A program made the translations under genes and the position numbers. Positions 36,528 through 46,090 of a DNA stretch of 64,000 nt are shown here, piece after piece. Source of the stretch: Corynebacterium variabile (GTDB lineage Bacteria; Actinomycetota; Actinomycetes; Mycobacteriales; Mycobacteriaceae); contig NZ_BJNT01000009.1 in the NCBI RefSeq assembly GCF_006539825.1, forward strand, positions 1 to 64,000, written 5' to 3'. The notes below the pieces were generated by a model. That model had not been told where the DNA came from. It made no database searches and worked only from the letters and a program-made list of their open reading frames with translations. The first letter of the stretch is position 1, and every line of letters starts with the position of its first letter.

Positions 36528-37918
36528 CCGACCATTCCGCCGATCTCTCTGTGCTGGCTGGACTCCTCGCCGGCTCGCTGACCACCGACCCGGACGTGCT
36601 GGCCACCTACTCCCTCGACGAGTCCGAGCACCGGCCCGACGGTGCGGCCCTGGCCCTCGTCCGGGCGACCTGCGTCGACGATGTGGTCGCCACGATGCGG
36701 TTCGCCCATGAGCGCGGCATTCCGGTGATTCCGCAGGGCGCGCGCTCCGGCCTCTCCGGCGGTGCCTGTGCCGTGGACGGCTGCATCCTCCTGTCGGTCA
36801 AGGCCATGGACCGGATTCTCGCGGTGGACGAGGAGAACAAGACCGTCACCGTCGAACCGGGCATCATCAACCTCGACCTGAAGAACGCCCTGCGTCCCTA
36901 CGGACTCGCCTACCCACCGGATCCGGGATCGGTGGCCCTATGCTCGATCGGCGGCAATATCGCCACGAACGCCGGGGGCATGTGCTGCGTGAAATACGGG
37001 GTGACCCGCGAGTACGTCCGCGAGATCACGGTGGTCCTGGCTGACGGCACCGTCACCCGCCTGGGGCACCGCACCGTCAAGGGCGTTGCCGGGCTCGATC
37101 TCACCGCCCTGTTCACCGGCTCCGAAGGCACCCTCGGCGTCATCGTCGAAGCCACCCTCAAGCTCGTGCCCCTGGGCCCTGACCCCCTGTCCGCCCTGGC
37201 GACCTTCCCTGATGTGCGCACCGCCACCGAGGCCGTGGCCGCCTACATGGCCACCGGTGCGACCCCGTCGATGCTGGAGATGATGGACGGCAACTCCATC
37301 GGTTTCATCAACGCCATCGGTGACTTCGGCATGGATGACTCCGTCGGCGCTGTCCTCATCATGCAGTCGGACTCCACCACGGCTGCCGCGGACACCGAGG
37401 CCTTCGCCGCGGTTGCCCGGGACCACGGCGCCGTCGATGTCGCCTTCGCCGACAACGCCCAGGATTCGGAGATGCTGGTCGCCGCCCGGCGGTCCGTCCA
37501 GCCCGGCAATGAGCACTACGCCCGCGCCCACGGCGGTGGCCAGCTCATCGACGACGTCTGCGTCCCCCGCTCCCAACTCGCCGAGTTCTGCTCCGGCGTC
37601 GAGGCGATCCGCGAGGAGACCGGCACGATGATCGCCCTTGTCGCCCACGCCGGTGACGGAAACGTCCACCCTTCGGTCTTCTACGACCAGCAGGACGCCG
37701 CCTCCCAGGCAGCGGCCACCGAGGCTTTCGACCGGATCATGGCCCTGGGCCTGTCCCTGGGCGGGACGATCACCGGTGAACACGGGGTCGGCGTCCTCAA
37801 GGCGGAGTGGCTGGCCCGGGAACTGGATGAAGGGAACCGTCACCTGCACCGCGTCATCAAGGAGGCCGTGGACCCCACCGGTATCCTCAGCCCCGGTAAA
37901 ATGCTGGGTTATGTCTGA
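36524..37918 (+). CDS. FAD-linked oxidase, D-lactate/glycolate type, copy 2
   Basis: A 464-aa paralogue of the preceding gene, nearly collinear with it. The PCMH domain (VIPQGARSGLSGGACA, IGGNIATNAGGMCCVKYG) and the C-terminal AHAGDGNVHPS and ITGEHGVGVLKAEWL are all intact. It starts with GTG at 36524, overlapping the first gene by 4 bp. Bases 37001-37209 are identical to 38385-38593 in copy 3, whereas copy 1 differs at many synonymous sites, indicating recent gene conversion. Likely a redundant or substrate-diverged hydroxy-acid dehydrogenase. Confidence 0.88.
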
Positions 37919-39302
37919 CTCCACCTCTCTCAGCGCTCTTGCCGACCACCTGACCGGCTCACTTTCCACCGATCCGGACATCCTGGAGACCTTCTCCACG
38001 GATGAATCCGTCTACCGCGCCGACGGCCGACCCCTGGCGCTTGTCCGTGCGCAGTCGGTCGATGACGTGGTCGCCACCATGCGGTTCGCCCATGAGCACG
38101 GCATTCCCGTGGTGCCGCAGGGCGCCCGCTCCGGCCTCTCCGGCGGTGCCTGCGCCGTCGACGGTGGCATCCTGTTGTCCGTGCGGAACATGGACCGGAT
38201 CCTGGAGATCGACGAGGAGAACAAGACCGTCACCGTCGAACCCGGGATCATCAACAAAGACCTCAAGGACGCGCTGAAGAAGAAGGAGCTGGCCTACCCG
38301 CCGGATCCCGGCTCCTACGCGATGTGCTCGATCGGCGGAAACATCGCGACCAACGCGGGTGGCATGTGCTGTGTGAAGTACGGAGTGACCCGCGAGTACG
38401 TCCGCGAGATCACGGTGGTCCTGGCTGACGGCACCGTCACCCGCCTGGGGCACCGCACCGTCAAGGGCGTTGCCGGGCTCGATCTCACCGCCCTGTTCAC
38501 CGGCTCCGAAGGCACCCTCGGCGTCATCGTCGAAGCCACCCTCAAGCTCGTGCCCCTGGGCCCTGACCCCCTGTCCGCCCTGGCGACCTTCCCCTCGGTC
38601 ACGGCCGCAGCGTCCGCCGTCTCCGCGTACATGCGCACCGGTGCCACCCCCTCCCTGCTGGAGATGATGGACGGCACCACCGTCGGCATGATCCAGGACA
38701 TGACTGACTTCGGACTGGATGCCACGGTCGGTGCGGTGCTCATCATGCAGTCGGACGCCACCACCGCCTCCGCCGATGCCGAGGCTTTCGCCGACATCGT
38801 GCAGACCCACGGTGCCGTCGACGTGGCCTTCGCCGACAATCCGGACGACTCCGAGATGCTGGTCGCCGCCCGCCGCTCCGCCCAGACCGCCTTCGAGCAC
38901 CACGCGCAGTCCCACGGTGGCGGGCAGATGCTCGACGACGTGTGCGTCCCCCGCGACAGGCTGGCGGAGTTCTGCGACGGGATCACCCGCATCGGTAAGG
39001 AGACCGGGATCCAGGTCGCCGTGATCGCCCACGCCGGCGACGGCAACACCCACCCCTCGGTCTTCTTCGACAACGATGACCCGGCCTCCGTCACGGCCGG
39101 TTACGACGCCTTCCACCGGATCATGGGGCTGGGCCTGGAGCTCGGTGGCACGATCACCGGCGAGCACGGTGTCGGCGCGCTGAAGGCGGAGTGGTTGGCG
39201 ACGGAGCTCGACGAGGGCAACCGCCGCCTGCACCGTTCAATCAAGGACGCCGTGGACCCCACGGGCATCCTCAACCCCGGAAAGATGCTGTCCCACCTGT
39301 GA
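37911..39302 (+). CDS. FAD-linked oxidase, D-lactate/glycolate type, copy 3
   Basis: A 463-aa third paralogue. It starts with ATG at 37911, 8 bp inside copy 2 (MSDSTSLSALADHL), matching the N-termini of the other two. All FAD and signature blocks are intact (VVPQGARSGLSGGACA, IGGNIATNAGGMCCVKYG, IAHAGDGNTHPS, ITGEHGVGALKAEWL). It carries more substitutions than copies 1 and 2 outside the converted tract, for example KKKELAYPPDPGSYAMCS and HHAQSHGGGQMLDD. The nuclease gene downstream starts in its stop codon. The frame upstream of 37911 is a shadow of copy 2. Confidence 0.88.
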   Translation: MSDSTSLSALADHLTGSLSTDPDILETFSTDESVYRADGRPLALVRAQSVDDVVATMRFAHEHGIPVVPQGARSGLSGGACAVDGGILLSVRNMDRILEIDEENKTVTVEPGIINKDLKDALKKKELAYPPDPGSYAMCSIGGNIATNAGGMCCVKYGVTREYVREITVVLADGTVTRLGHRTVKGVAGLDLTALFTGSEGTLGVIVEATLKLVPLGPDPLSALATFPSVTAAASAVSAYMRTGATPSLLEMMDGTTVGMIQDMTDFGLDATVGAVLIMQSDATTASADAEAFADIVQTHGAVDVAFADNPDDSEMLVAARRSAQTAFEHHAQSHGGGQMLDDVCVPRDRLAEFCDGITRIGKETGIQVAVIAHAGDGNTHPSVFFDNDDPASVTAGYDAFHRIMGLGLELGGTITGEHGVGALKAEWLATELDEGNRRLHRSIKDAVDPTGILNPGKMLSHL

Positions 39303-40135
39303 CTTCTGAGTCTGTTTCACCCGCTCCCGCGAAACGCCGTCCGCTCGCCCTGTCCCCCTCCCGTGTCGGCGACTACAACCAGTGCCCGCTGCTCTACCGC
39401 TTCCGGGCGATCGACCGGCTTCCCGAACCCAGCACCGTCGCCCAGGTCAAGGGGACGCTCGTCCACGCCGTCCTGGAGGAACTGCACGGGCTGCCACGCG
39501 AGGAGCGCACCTACCCGACGGCGGTGAAGATGCTCAAGCCGCACTGGGCGGCGATGACGGCGAAGGACCCCCAGCTCAATGAGCTGGTGCCGGAGTCCGA
39601 CTTCATGGACTTCCTCATCGCCTCCCGTGACCTGGTCAAGGGCTATTTCCTCATGGAGAATCCGGAGGCCTTCGACGCGGACTCGATGGAGAAGTTCGTC
39701 GACCTCACCCTGCCGAACGGGGTGCCGGTCCGCGGGTTCATCGACCGGGTGGACGTCGCCCCCACCGGCGAGGTCCGGGTGGTCGACTACAAGACCGGGA
39801 AGAAGCCGATCCCCCGGTTCGCCGGCCAGGCGATGTTCCAGATGCGGTTCTACGCCCTGGTGTGGTGGCGGCTCTACGACCACATCCCCGAGCAGCTGCG
39901 GCTGATGTACCTCAAGGTCAGAGACGACATGGTCCTTTCCCCGACCCCGGCGGAACTCAACTACGTGGAGAAGGACCTCGGCCGGATCTGGGACGCGGTG
40001 GGAACCGACGCCCGGTCCGGCAACTTCGCGCCGAAGACCTCGAAACTGTGCGGCTGGTGCTCCTTCCAGAAGATCTGCCCCGCCTTCAACGGCACCCCGC
40101 CGGAGTACCCGGGGGTGCCGCCCGAGTTCGCGTGA
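39299..40135 (+). CDS. RecB-family PD-(D/E)xK nuclease with Fe-S-type cysteines
   Basis: A 278-aa single-domain nuclease. The RecB motif is GFIDRVDV ... VRVVDYKTGKKP, with Asp, Asp and Lys as active-site residues, and QMRFYALVWWRL is the helix that usually follows. Cysteines at NQCPLLYRF near the N-terminus and CGWCSFQKIC near the C-terminus give the 1+3 pattern that holds a 4Fe-4S cluster in Cas4, AddB and AdnB nucleases. It starts with GTG in the stop codon of the third oxidase. No helicase or CRISPR genes are near; it is conserved in actinobacteria as a stand-alone exonuclease. Confidence 0.88.
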   Translation: MTSESVSPAPAKRRPLALSPSRVGDYNQCPLLYRFRAIDRLPEPSTVAQVKGTLVHAVLEELHGLPREERTYPTAVKMLKPHWAAMTAKDPQLNELVPESDFMDFLIASRDLVKGYFLMENPEAFDADSMEKFVDLTLPNGVPVRGFIDRVDVAPTGEVRVVDYKTGKKPIPRFAGQAMFQMRFYALVWWRLYDHIPEQLRLMYLKVRDDMVLSPTPAELNYVEKDLGRIWDAVGTDARSGNFAPKTSKLCGWCSFQKICPAFNGTPPEYPGVPPEFA

Positions 40136-40141
40136 CGGTGA

Positions 40142-40417
40142 TCAGTAGACGTTGGAGCGGTGCCCGAGTGCAACGGCGACGATGATGATCTCTTCGTCGC
40201 GGATCTCCGCCAGGACCCGGTAGTCACCGATTCGGTAGCGCCAGTATCCGGACAGATTCCCGGTCAGTCCTTTACCCCGGTCACGCGGATCATCGAGCCC
40301 GCAGACCTCATCCAGGTAGGTCTTGATTCTCCGGAGAATCTGCCGGTCCAGTTTGCGTGCGGCGCGGTCGAACTCTGGCGTTGTTTCCAGCCCCCATGGC
40401 TTCCCCCTCTGGTTCAC
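40142..40417 (-). CDS. RelE/ParE-family toxin
   Basis: A 91-aa toxin of the RelE superfamily. The characteristic pattern is FDRAARKLDRQILRRIKTYLDEV then KGLTGNLSGYWRYRIGDYRVLAEIRDEEIIIVAVALGHRSNVY, with the Arg and C-terminal aromatic residues of mRNA-cleaving members. Its GTG start overlaps the antitoxin stop (40414-40417), the standard coupled arrangement with the antitoxin first. The core fold may begin only at LETTPEFDRA; the leading ten residues are less certain. Confidence 0.88.
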   Translation of the reverse strand: MNQRGKPWGLETTPEFDRAARKLDRQILRRIKTYLDEVCGLDDPRDRGKGLTGNLSGYWRYRIGDYRVLAEIRDEEIIIVAVALGHRSNVY

Positions 40418-40635
40418 AGTCCCAGTTCCTCCCAGAGTTCCTCAGCTGGTCGGGACGGCTTCCCAGCCTGTTCCCATTTCCGGACTGCCTCATCCTGCCA
40501 GTAGGCTTGCTCAATCTCATCGAGATAGGTGTGAACCGCCTGACGGACATAGAAGCTCTTGGATCGGCCTGTCCTGGTGGACAGAGCTTCAAGTCGTGCC
40601 TCTTCCTCGGGCGAGAATCGGATGGACATCGGCAT
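40414..40635 (-). CDS. CopG/RHH-type antitoxin of the RelE system
   Basis: A 73-aa antitoxin. An N-terminal ribbon-helix-helix region (SIRFSPEEEARLEALSTRTGRSKSFYVRQAVHTYL) binds DNA and a C-terminal acidic helix (ELWEELGL) neutralises the toxin. A strong AGGAGG (40644-40649) lies 8 bp before the ATG at 40635, deciding the start over the GTG at 40644 and the ATG at 40629. A palindrome just upstream is the likely autoregulatory operator. Confidence 0.85.
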   Translation of the reverse strand: MPMSIRFSPEEEARLEALSTRTGRSKSFYVRQAVHTYLDEIEQAYWQDEAVRKWEQAGKPSRPAEELWEELGL

Positions 40636-40650
40636 CGGAATCACCTCCTA

Positions 40651-40664
40651 CGATACGTGTATCG
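40651..40664. promoter_or_regulatory. Palindromic operator of the toxin-antitoxin operon
   Basis: CGATAC-GT-GTATCG is a perfect inverted repeat directly upstream of the antitoxin SD. Ribbon-helix-helix antitoxins repress their own operon at such sites. Confidence 0.6.
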
Positions 40665-40714
40665 CACAAGGCTATCCCGTGTTTCCCAACCTGGCAACGG
40701 TCATTGAGGACGCG

Positions 40715-41545
40715 TCACCGAAGTGGCGTCGTCACCCACGGTGACTCCGGGTGGTGAAGCGCGATCACTATGCCGCCGACGTACTCGAAGGAGCCCTCGT
40801 CGATGGTCTCGCACCACTGCGTCCGCCCGACGATGAATCCGTCGGCGTGCTCCCGCCAGGAACCGTGGGCCTGACGGGTGATGTCCAGGGCGCCGCGGAC
40901 CAGGGGCTCGGCGTCCTGTTCGGTGATGCAGCCGGCGCCGTGCGCCATCCACAGGATCCGCAGGGCACGGGCGGTGTCCCAGTCGACCGTGTCGACAGGC
41001 AGGGTCGAGGGTAGTGCCATGACCGATTCCTCCATGAGGAACGGTCCGACGATCCGGCGGACTTCGGCAGCGACCGCCTCGTCCGGTACCTCCGGATCCA
41101 CTGCCTGGCGGGTTGCGGCGATGATGCCGTCGACGTGCTGGCCACGCTCGGCGACCGGCAGGGTCACCAGGTCAGACAGTGTCGGGCGAAGAGCGCGGTA
41201 CCCGGGATCTCCTGCGTCATTGAGCAGGGCCAGCGCGGTCTGCAGGGCCCCCTTCCCGTCGGTGACGCTCCAGGAACCGTTGAGCATGTGGCGGTTGCGG
41301 CTCTCGTCACCGCCACCGCCGAAGAGCTTCTTCAGGCCCTTCTTCGGCTCTGGTGCGGGCCCGGGGCCGTCGATGATGCGGTCAGGTCCGAGCTCATAGG
41401 GCAGCGACAGGGACCAGCCGAGTGCAACCTCCGGGTCAAGCCGGTTCTGCCTGGTCAGGTGGTATCCGGTCTCACGGAACCCCGGGAGTTCCAGGTACTA
41501 GTCGTAGTTCTGCGCGGTCATCTCATTCGGTGAGGGCATGCTCAT
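40715..41545 (-). pseudogene. DUF1266-domain protein with in-frame nonsense codon
   Basis: From ATG 41545 the frame reads fifteen codons (MSMPSPNEMTAQNYD), then TAG at 41498-41500, then continues in the same frame with YLELPGFRETGYHLT through to a complete DUF1266-like C-terminal part (residues after 41287 include ALRILWMAHGAGCITEQDA and SWREHADGFIVGRTQW). The coherent protein on both sides of the stop shows a recent nonsense mutation. Restart at ATG 41287 would give a 190-aa product without the first third of the protein. The function of DUF1266 proteins is unknown. Confidence 0.65.
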
Positions 41546-41599
41546 CACGGTATCAAGACGGGCCGGTTCCGGAGCGTGGTGGGCAGGATCGGGGAGTCT

Positions 41600-42532
41600 T
41601 CATTCCAGCCCCAACTCATCGAGCAGATCCAGGAACGCCGGCGCGACCGACGTCCGCCACAGGACGTCGACCTTCGCATCCGCCCGCCCCGGTCCCCCGT
41701 TGATGACGCTGACCTGCTTACCCTGCTGCTGGGCGGCGAGCACCAGCCGGTAACCACTCATCACGGCCAGTGACGAACCCGCCACCAGCACGGAGGACGC
41801 CTTCTCCACCATCTCTGCGGCCCGCTCACGCCGTGCGACAGGAACCGGTTCCCCGAAGTAGACCACGTCCGGCTTCAGCAGAACCGAACCGCAGACCTCA
41901 CAGCCGACCATCCGGAACTGCTCCACGTGGGCGGCGTCCAGGGTCACGTCGCCGTCCGGGTTGACCTGCGTGGGATCCAGGCGGATCTCCTCCAGATACC
42001 CGGGGTTGGCCGCCTCCAGGCGGGCATCGAAGAGACGGCGGTCTTCGGTGTGACCGCACTCCAGGCAGATCACGCGGGCCAGATCGCCGTGCAGGGTCAG
42101 CAGATTCCGCGATCCTGCGGAGGCGTGCAGACCGTCGACATTCTGGGTGACGACACCGCTGACCATGCCGGCGTCCTCCAGCTCGGCGACGGCGTAGTGC
42201 GTCGCATTCGGCCGGGCCGACGCCATCTCCCGCCAGCCGACGAAGGAGCGCGCCCAGTACCGGTGCGACGCAGCCGGATCATGCCGGAACTCCTGGTACG
42301 TCATCGGCCGGTGCCGTCCCAGCGAGCCCTGTGGTCCCCGGTAGTCGGGGATCCCCGAGTCCGTGGAGACCCCGGCCCCGGTGATCACGAGGACGCCACC
42401 CTGTCGGAGCTGGGACGCCACCGAGCGCAGCGCGACGTCCGGATCAGAGTGCGTCCCGGTCTCCTCGACCACCCGGGCAATGGACCGCAACGCGGAACGG
42501 TGGGCGAGAGTGACCGCATCAGGAAGAGCCAT
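41600..42532 (-). CDS. Sirtuin (NAD-dependent protein deacylase)
   Basis: A 310-aa SIR2-family enzyme removing acyl groups from lysines with NAD. The NAD-binding GAGVSTDSGIPDYRG, the catalytic TQNVDGLH and LHG histidine, and two zinc-binding pairs (CLEC and CEVC) are all present, with the C-terminal VINGGPGRADAKVD. The start chosen, ATG at 42532, is followed by a helical N-terminal extension of some 45 residues before the Rossmann core; the longer frame to 42703 overlaps aspA and is rejected. It is 32 bp from the end of aspA, same strand. Confidence 0.92.
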   Translation of the reverse strand: MALPDAVTLAHRSALRSIARVVEETGTHSDPDVALRSVASQLRQGGVLVITGAGVSTDSGIPDYRGPQGSLGRHRPMTYQEFRHDPAASHRYWARSFVGWREMASARPNATHYAVAELEDAGMVSGVVTQNVDGLHASAGSRNLLTLHGDLARVICLECGHTEDRRLFDARLEAANPGYLEEIRLDPTQVNPDGDVTLDAAHVEQFRMVGCEVCGSVLLKPDVVYFGEPVPVARRERAAEMVEKASSVLVAGSSLAVMSGYRLVLAAQQQGKQVSVINGGPGRADAKVDVLWRTSVAPAFLDLLDELGLE

Positions 42533-42564
42533 GCGGTCTATTGTAGGCCCGACGACCAGGCCAG

Positions 42565-44130
42565 TTAGGAGTCGAGGAAGAGCTCCCCGTGCCACACCGG
42601 GTGCAGCAGGTTCTCGGTGCTCAGCATCTTGTCCAGGGTCTCCTTGTCCAGCAGCTCCATGTCCAGCACCACCTCGGGCACAGACTTCCCGGTCCGTGCA
42701 CATTCCTTACCCACCAGGTCGCCGTTGTGGTGGCCGATGAGCGGGTTGAGGTAGGTGACGATGCCGATGGAGTTGTCGACGTAGCGGCGGCAGACCTCCG
42801 GATTGGCGGTGATGTCAACGACACACAGGGTGCGCAGCGTGGTGCACGCCCGGGCCAGCAGTCGGATCGACTCGAACAGGGACTGCGAGATCACCGGCTC
42901 CATGACATTGAGCTGCAGCTGACCGGCCTCCGCCGCCATCGAGATCGTCACGTCATTGCCGAAGACCTTGAAGCAGATCTGGTTCACGACCTCGGGGATC
43001 ACCGGGTTGACCTTCGCCGGCATGATCGACGAACCCGCCTGCCGCTCCGGCAGATTGATCTCGTTGAGCCCGGCCCGCGGCCCCGACGACAGCAGCCGCA
43101 GGTCGTTGCAGATCTTCGACAGCTTCATCGCCGCACGCTTAACCACCGAGGACGCGTTGACGTATGCGCCCGTGTCACTGGTCGCCTCCAGCAGGTCCCG
43201 CGCCGGCTTGATCTCCAGCCCCGTCACCTCCGACAGTGCCGAAGTGACCTGTGCCTGATAGCCGGCAGGGGCATTGACCCCGGTGCCGATCGCCGTACCG
43301 CCGAGGTTGACCTCGAGCATGAAGTTCGCTGCCCGGTCGAGCTGCGCCTGCTCCTCTGCCAGGTTGCGGGCGAAGGCGGTGAACTCCTCACCCAGGCTCA
43401 CCGGCACCGCGTCCTGCAGCTGGGTGCGACCCATGGTGATGATGTCCCGGAACTCATCGCCCTTGGCGGCGAAGGACCGCTCCAGTGCCGCCAGGTGCTT
43501 GATGAGCTCCTGGAACGCGGTGTGGATACCCAGCCGGAAACCCGTCGGGTAGGCGTCATTGGTGGACTGGCTCATGTTGACGTCGTCATTGGGGTTGATG
43601 ACGTCGTAGGCCCCCTTCTCCTCCCCCAGGTACTCCAGGGCGAGGTTGGCGACCACCTCGTTGACGTTCATGTTCGTCGAGGTACCGGCGCCACCCTGGT
43701 AGACGTCGATCGGGAACTGGTCCATGCACCGGTGACTGTCGAGGATCTGGTCACAGGCCCAGATGATCGCGTCAGCCTTGTGCCCCGGCAGGGTGTGCAG
43801 CCGCCGGTTCGCCAACGCGGCGGCCTTCTTCACCTGCACCATGCCGCGGATGAACTCCGGCAGCTGGTTCAGGGTCGTCCGCGAGATCTGGAAGTTGTCC
43901 ACCGCACGCAGCGCGTGGATGCCGTAGTAGGCGTCCGCCGGAACCTCCATGGTGCCGAGGAGATCCTCCTCGGTACGGAAGGAATCTGCGGAATGGGCCT
44001 GGCGGGAGATCGACTCCGCAGAGGTGATGATGTCCGTGGACAACGTCACCGGTCGGTAGGTCCGCCCGGTCGGCATGGCGTTCGGGTCGTTGTGCGGGTC
44101 GACCTGGGGATCGTTCTGGGTGTCTGACAC
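42565..44130 (-). CDS. aspA: Aspartate ammonia-lyase
   Basis: A 521-aa aspartase of the fumarase/aspartase superfamily, converting aspartate to fumarate and ammonia. Signatures are [36 protein letters not shown] and the catalytic-loop [15 protein letters not shown]. About 45 hydrophilic residues precede the family start ([11 protein letters not shown]); the ATG at 44130 is kept because corynebacterial AspA has such an extension and no SD-supported internal start stands out. It lies 56 bp downstream of hisG on the same strand, an order seen in other corynebacteria. Confidence 0.93.
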   Translation of the reverse strand: MSDTQNDPQVDPHNDPNAMPTGRTYRPVTLSTDIITSAESISRQAHSADSFRTEEDLLGTMEVPADAYYGIHALRAVDNFQISRTTLNQLPEFIRGMVQVKKAAALANRRLHTLPGHKADAIIWACDQILDSHRCMDQFPIDVYQGGAGTSTNMNVNEVVANLALEYLGEEKGAYDVINPNDDVNMSQSTNDAYPTGFRLGIHTAFQELIKHLAALERSFAAKGDEFRDIITMGRTQLQDAVPVSLGEEFTAFARNLAEEQAQLDRAANFMLEVNLGGTAIGTGVNAPAGYQAQVTSALSEVTGLEIKPARDLLEATSDTGAYVNASSVVKRAAMKLSKICNDLRLLSSGPRAGLNEINLPERQAGSSIMPAKVNPVIPEVVNQICFKVFGNDVTISMAAEAGQLQLNVMEPVISQSLFESIRLLARACTTLRTLCVVDITANPEVCRRYVDNSIGIVTYLNPLIGHHNGDLVGKECARTGKSVPEVVLDMELLDKETLDKMLSTENLLHPVWHGELFLDS

Positions 44131-44186
44131 GGAACTGCGTGACCTTTCGGATCAACGCCGGGCCCGGAGACGACGGGTGGGTGGGG

Positions 44187-45050
44187 TCAGATCCTGGCGA
44201 TGCGGATGTCGCTGGCCAGGATGGCCTTGGCTCCCAGTGCCGAGAGCTTGTCCATGAGGGAGTTGGCGTCCTTCCGCGGAACCATCGCGCGGACGGCCAC
44301 CCAGTCCTCATGCGCCAGCGGCGACACGGTGGGGCCGGACAGGCCCGGCGTGATCGACGATACCTGCTCCAGGATGTTTCGGGGGCAGTTGTATTCGATC
44401 ATGACGTAGTTGCGGGCGTGGAGGATGCCCTCGAGCCGCTTGAGGAAGACGCGCTGCCGCTCGTCGACGTCGGCGCCACGTCGACCCACGACGACGGCGG
44501 TTGAGGAGATCAGCGGCTCACCGAACGGTTCCAGGCCCTGCTGACGCAGGGTACGGCCGGTGGAGACGACATCGGCGATGGCGTCCGCCACACCGAGACG
44601 GATCGAGATCTCGACCGCGCCGTCGAGGCGGACGACCTTCGCGTCAAAGCCACGCTGTTCAAGGTCGCGACGCACCAGATTCGGGTACGAGGTCGCGATG
44701 CGCTTGCCGTCGAGGTCGGCGACGGTCCAGTTCTTCCCCGCCGGAGCGGCGTACCGGAAGGTCGAGGAGCCGAAACCGAGCTCCATGAGCTCCTCGGTCT
44801 CCTCACGGGTGTCGGCCGCCAGATCGCGCCCGGTGATACCCATGTCCAGGTGACCGCTGGCCACGTAGATGGCGATGTCCTTGGGGCGCAGGAAGTAGAA
44901 CTCCACGCCGTTGGCCTCGTCACGGACGGTGAGGGACTTCGTGTCCCCCCGCCCGCGGTAGCCGGCTTCACTGAGGATGTCGGTGGCCGTCTCCGACAGG
45001 GAACCCTTGTTGGGGACGGCGACGCGCAGCATCTCGTCGGGTGCACTCAC
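44187..45050 (-). CDS. hisG: ATP phosphoribosyltransferase (long form)
   Basis: A 287-aa HisG, first enzyme of histidine synthesis, joining ATP and PRPP. The N-terminal catalytic part begins [14 protein letters not shown] and holds the PRPP-binding stretch near [16 protein letters not shown]. The C-terminal 80 residues form the HisG_C ACT-like domain that binds histidine for feedback inhibition, so no HisZ partner is needed. It lies 10 bp after hisE, forming the hisE-hisG operon separate from other his genes. Confidence 0.95.
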   Translation of the reverse strand: MSAPDEMLRVAVPNKGSLSETATDILSEAGYRGRGDTKSLTVRDEANGVEFYFLRPKDIAIYVASGHLDMGITGRDLAADTREETEELMELGFGSSTFRYAAPAGKNWTVADLDGKRIATSYPNLVRRDLEQRGFDAKVVRLDGAVEISIRLGVADAIADVVSTGRTLRQQGLEPFGEPLISSTAVVVGRRGADVDERQRVFLKRLEGILHARNYVMIEYNCPRNILEQVSSITPGLSGPTVSPLAHEDWVAVRAMVPRKDANSLMDKLSALGAKAILASDIRIARI

Positions 45051-45060
45051 GACGGAACTC

Positions 45061-45324
45061 CTAGAGGAACTTGTAGACGTCGGCGGGGGTCAGGCCACGC
45101 TTGACCATGATGACCTGCAGCCAGTAGATGAGCTGGGAGATCTCCTCGGAGAGCTCGTCGTCGGACTGGTACTCCGCGGCCAGCCAGACCTCGCCCGCCT
45201 CCTCGGCGATCTTCTTGCCGAGGTTATGCAGTCCACCGTCCAGGGCCTTGACAGTGCCGGAGCCCTCGGGCCGGTCGACGGCACGCTGGGCAAGTTCCTC
45301 AAACAGGGAGTCGAAGTTTTTCAC
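45061..45324 (-). CDS. hisE: Phosphoribosyl-ATP pyrophosphohydrolase
   Basis: An 87-aa HisE, second step of histidine synthesis, hydrolysing PR-ATP to PR-AMP. The all-alpha MazG-like fold shows the metal-binding acidic motif [16 protein letters not shown] followed by [12 protein letters not shown]. The start [11 protein letters not shown] is the conserved one. It precedes hisG and follows the HAD phosphatase gene by 5 bp on the same strand, so all three may be one transcript. Confidence 0.95.
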   Translation of the reverse strand: MKNFDSLFEELAQRAVDRPEGSGTVKALDGGLHNLGKKIAEEAGEVWLAAEYQSDDELSEEISQLIYWLQVIMVKRGLTPADVYKFL

Positions 45325-45329
45325 GGGAC

Positions 45330-46031
45330 TTATTGTGGCACATCAACCGTGGACACGGTGATGCGACCCCACATGTCCTGCAGGTCCGCGATTGTCAGGC
45401 CGTGCAGATCGCTCCCCTGTCCCGGACGCAGATCGGCGATGTCCACTGCGCCGGCGGGTACGGCGTTGCCCGGGGACGGGACGCCGAGGACGCGGCATCC
45501 GGCCGCCACCGCCGAGCGCATCCCGTTGGTCGAGTCCTCCACGACCAGGCAGTCGGCCGGGGCCAGGCCCAGGTACCGGCAGGCCCGGAGGTACGGCTCG
45601 GGGGCGGGCTTGCCGTGGTCGACCTCGTCACCGCACACCGAGCCGACGAAGTGGTCCGCACCGATTGTCTGCAGCGCCTGGTCGGTGAGGGACCGGTAGG
45701 TGTTCGTCACCACCATCATCGGCAGCATCCCCGTCCCCTCGGTGAGGAGCTCCGGGATGCCCGGGCGGAACGGCAGGTCGGCGGAGAAGAGCCCGGAGAC
45801 GATGGCGTAGAGCCGGTCCACCCACCGGGACAGCGACTTCTCGTCGAGCGTCAGGCCGGCCCAGTCAGCGCAGATCCGCACGGTGTTCTCCGCGATACCG
45901 CCGACCGTGGTCTCGCGGACCTCGGGGGTGAGTTCCCGGCCCATCTCCGCACACATCGCATAGGTCGCCTCGCCCCACCGCGGCTCGGTGTCGACCAGCG
46001 TGCCGTCCATGTCCCAGAGAATCGCCTTCAT
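45330..46031 (-). CDS. HAD-superfamily phosphatase (beta-PGM-like)
   Basis: A 233-aa haloacid-dehalogenase-type hydrolase. Motif I is [14 protein letters not shown] (nucleophile Asp 7), motif II is VVTNTYRS, motif III is around [10 protein letters not shown], and motif IV is [14 protein letters not shown]. The helical cap between I and II is of the phosphoglucomutase-like subfamily. The substrate is unknown. It precedes hisE closely; a link to histidine metabolism is possible but not shown. Confidence 0.88.
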   Translation of the reverse strand: MKAILWDMDGTLVDTEPRWGEATYAMCAEMGRELTPEVRETTVGGIAENTVRICADWAGLTLDEKSLSRWVDRLYAIVSGLFSADLPFRPGIPELLTEGTGMLPMMVVTNTYRSLTDQALQTIGADHFVGSVCGDEVDHGKPAPEPYLRACRYLGLAPADCLVVEDSTNGMRSAVAAGCRVLGVPSPGNAVPAGAVDIADLRPGQGSDLHGLTIADLQDMWGRITVSTVDVPQ

Positions 46032-46076
46032 GACTCCCCATCATGCCCCCACGGTTCCGGACAGGTGAACCACCGG

Positions 46077-46082
46077 TACAGT
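46077..46082 (+). promoter_or_regulatory. Candidate -10 of a leaderless transcript (thioesterase gene)
   Basis: TACAGT ends 8 bp before the ATG at 46091, with no SD between, suggesting transcription starts at or beside the ATG. Confidence 0.35.
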
Positions 46083-46090
46083 TCGGCTCT

